Origin: Anaerobiospirillum sp.
GTDB taxonomy: Bacteria > Pseudomonadota > Gammaproteobacteria > Enterobacterales > Succinivibrionaceae
DNA length: 47,703 nucleotides
Direction of reading: 5' to 3'
Assembly: GCA_029258325.1 (NCBI GenBank)
Contig: JARHZF010000002.1
Coordinates: 1-47,703 of the forward strand
Below the pieces are notes generated by a model. The model was not told the origin of the DNA, did not search any database, and worked only from the letters and a program-made list of their open reading frames with translations. The position numbers and the translations under genes are program-made. Below are positions 45,978 to 47,703 of the stretch, one piece after another (the first letter of the stretch is position 1; each line of letters opens with the position of its first letter).

Positions 45978-47703
45978 ATGAGATTCAAAATGAAACATTT
46001 AAACAAAAAAGCTTTATTTAGCAATAAGATTACATGTCTTTTTGCCATGATATTGCTTGCAACATCTTCTAATGTTTTTGCAGGAAGATTTCATATTGAT
46101 GATGTGTGGATTAGAGACTACTTAGATCTAGCTCACAATAAGGGTGTTTTTAAACCTGGTGCTACTAATGTAAAAATTAAATTAAAAAATGGTAGCTACT
46201 TAGAGTTCCCTGATCTTCCTATTCCTGATTTTTCAGCTGTAGCAAATAAAGGTCCTACCACCTCTATTGGCGGTAGCTATGTTGTTAGTGCAGCACATAA
46301 TATTAAACCACCTATTCAACACCATGCTATCTATAAACAAGTATTTGGTAATACTGAATATAATTTAGTAGATGTTAGAAATCATGGTGACTTTGCTGTT
46401 CATAGACTAAATAAATACGTTGTAGAAAGCGTAGGTTATGATGAGTCTGTAGATTTTAGTTTAAGTAAAGCAGAAGCACTTGAACGTTATGGCGTAATGT
46501 ATAAAGGCCAAAAACAAATTATAGGTTTTCGTGCAGGCTCTGGTGATACTACAGTTGTTGTTGATGGCAAATTACATAAGTCTAATCAACAATATAATCC
46601 TTATTTATTAGCAGCCTCAATGTTTTCTTATGATTGGGGTAGCTCAGATGCAAATCCTGCTATTACACCTTTTTATAATTTAACAGAAGGTGGTGATAGT
46701 GGTTCTGGCTACTACCTATATGATAATGTAAAGAAAAAGTGGGTAATGCTTGGCACACACTATGGTGCTAGCTATTTCTCTAATGGCAAAGGTGGCCTTA
46801 TTGTTAATAAATTCGACAAAAATACTGTTGATAACTTTAAGAAGACATACACTCAAGTTATTGATTTAAATGGTTCAACAGCATATTTTGACGAAGGTAA
46901 ATTTACACTTAATAATAAAGAAACAAATCTTGAGACAATAAAATCTCAATTGCCAGGCTATCCACATCAACAGAAAAAAGATCTTTATTTTACAGGTGGT
47001 GGTAACATCGTTTTAAATAAAGCTCTAAATATGAGTAATGGTGGTTTTATCTTTGATGAAAACCATAAATACACCGTAAGTGCAGAAAACAGCTCATTTG
47101 ATTATCGTGGTGCTGGTCTAAATATTGGTGCTAATTCTGTTGTAGATTGGAATGTAAAAAGTACATGGGATCTACATAAGATTGGTGCTGGCCAACTAAA
47201 TGTAAATGTAACTCAAAATAATAATCTAAAAATTGGTAATGGAACTGTATATCTAAATGCAGAAAAAGCATTTAATAATATCTATATGGCAAATAATTTA
47301 GGTACTATTGTCCTAAATAAAGATAATGCCTTAAATAATAGTAATGAGTTTTCAAGTATCTATTTTACTAAAGGTGGTGGTACCCTTGATCTAAATGGTT
47401 ACAATCAAAAATTTGGTAAAATAGCTGCAACTGATATTGGTACTGTTGTTACTAATACAAATTCTAAAAAATCAGAATTAAATATTAATAATAACTCTAA
47501 TTATGCTTATCATGGTCAAGTTACAGGTAATATTGATCTAAACCATAAGTATGAAAATAAAACAACCAATAATAATTTAATTCTTGATGGTAGCGTTGAT
47601 ATTAAAGGCGATGTAAATGTAAAAAATAGTGGTCTTACAATGCAAGGTCACTTAACAACACACGCTAAATTTGGTTCATGTAATCTAATTTCTGGTTGGC
47701 CTG
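45978..47703 (+). CDS. Peptidase S6 (IgA-protease/SPATE-like) autotransporter, 3' end missing
   Basis: An open frame of 575 codons runs off the right edge. A Sec signal (about residues 17-35, cleavage after FA) is followed by an S6 protease domain: TSIGGSYVVSAAHN (His107), NHGDFAVHRLNK (Asp138) and LTEGGDSGSGYY (Ser241). This is an intact His-Asp-Ser triad. A beta-helix passenger typical of IgA-protease relatives begins after about residue 290, with repeats such as GNGTVYLNAEKAFNN and GGTLDLNGYNQKFGKI. The translocator barrel would be beyond the window. It should be a secreted or surface serine protease acting on host or neighbour proteins. The start may be ATG 45978 or ATG 45990; neither has a strong ribosome site. 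It is flanked by unusually AT-rich sequence. Confidence 0.9.
   Translation, partial: MRFKMKHLNKKALFSNKITCLFAMILLATSSNVFAGRFHIDDVWIRDYLDLAHNKGVFKPGATNVKIKLKNGSYLEFPDLPIPDFSAVANKGPTTSIGGSYVVSAAHNIKPPIQHHAIYKQVFGNTEYNLVDVRNHGDFAVHRLNKYVVESVGYDESVDFSLSKAEALERYGVMYKGQKQIIGFRAGSGDTTVVVDGKLHKSNQQYNPYLLAASMFSYDWGSSDANPAITPFYNLTEGGDSGSGYYLYDNVKKKWVMLGTHYGASYFSNGKGGLIVNKFDKNTVDNFKKTYTQVIDLNGSTAYFDEGKFTLNNKETNLETIKSQLPGYPHQQKKDLYFTGGGNIVLNKALNMSNGGFIFDENHKYTVSAENSSFDYRGAGLNIGANSVVDWNVKSTWDLHKIGAGQLNVNVTQNNNLKIGNGTVYLNAEKAFNNIYMANNLGTIVLNKDNALNNSNEFSSIYFTKGGGTLDLNGYNQKFGKIAATDIGTVVTNTNSKKSELNINNNSNYAYHGQVTGNIDLNHKYENKTTNNNLILDGSVDIKGDVNVKNSGLTMQGHLTTHAKFGSCNLISGWP

Overview
The window looks like chromosome of an AT-rich (about 30% GC by eye) gammaproteobacterium. 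It carries the gammaproteobacterial blocks rlmN-rodZ-ispG-hisS-yfgM-bamB-der, queA-tgt-yajC-secD-secF, cpdA-yqiA-parE, perM/bepA and mltD/rnhA, together with lapC, nlpI, tolC and mrcA. A flagellar export gene (flhB), an aryl-polyene-type operon and a peptidase-S6 autotransporter fit a host- or gut-associated group; Succinivibrionaceae is my best guess, but no rRNA or other decisive marker is present. I see no prophage, insertion sequence or CRISPR array.

Layout: 1-5109 (minus) is the first half of an aryl-polyene (APE) operon: lipoprotein, methyltransferase, chain-length-factor-like protein, acyltransferase, two acyl carrier proteins, and a membrane-domain/AMP-ligase fusion that runs off the left edge. 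5281-12190 (minus) holds cpdA, yqiA, a QseBC-like two-component system, parE and an isolated flhB. 12319-21010 (minus) is the seven-gene block rlmN to der, covering RNA modification, cell shape, isoprenoid synthesis, aminoacylation, secretion, outer-membrane assembly and ribosome assembly. 21336-26220 (plus) holds a small coiled-coil protein of unknown role, mrcA, two tRNA-Ala genes behind a near-consensus promoter, and tolC. 26280-29167 (minus) is a compact operon: SmtB-like metal-sensor repressor, cysteine desulfurase, and peptidase B. 29814-36330 (minus) holds nlpI and the queuosine/Sec block. 36393-38108 (minus) is a VWA protein with an HEAGH motif, divergent from lapC-cnoX (plus). perM (minus) and bepA (plus) are divergent. 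mltD and rnhA (minus) follow, and a long AT-rich gap leads to a partial S6 autotransporter (plus) at the right edge.

Much of the window concerns the cell envelope: LPS control (LapC), outer-membrane assembly and quality control (BamB, BepA), peptidoglycan (PBP1A, MltD, NlpI, RodZ), export (SecDF-YajC, YfgM, TolC), outer-membrane pigment (APE) and a secreted protease. The least conventional parts are the metal-sensor/desulfurase/peptidase operon, the fused APE membrane-ligase, the GC-rich tract at the start of flhB, the VWA-HEAGH protein, and the two long intergenic regions near 29.2-29.8 kb and 45.25-45.98 kb.
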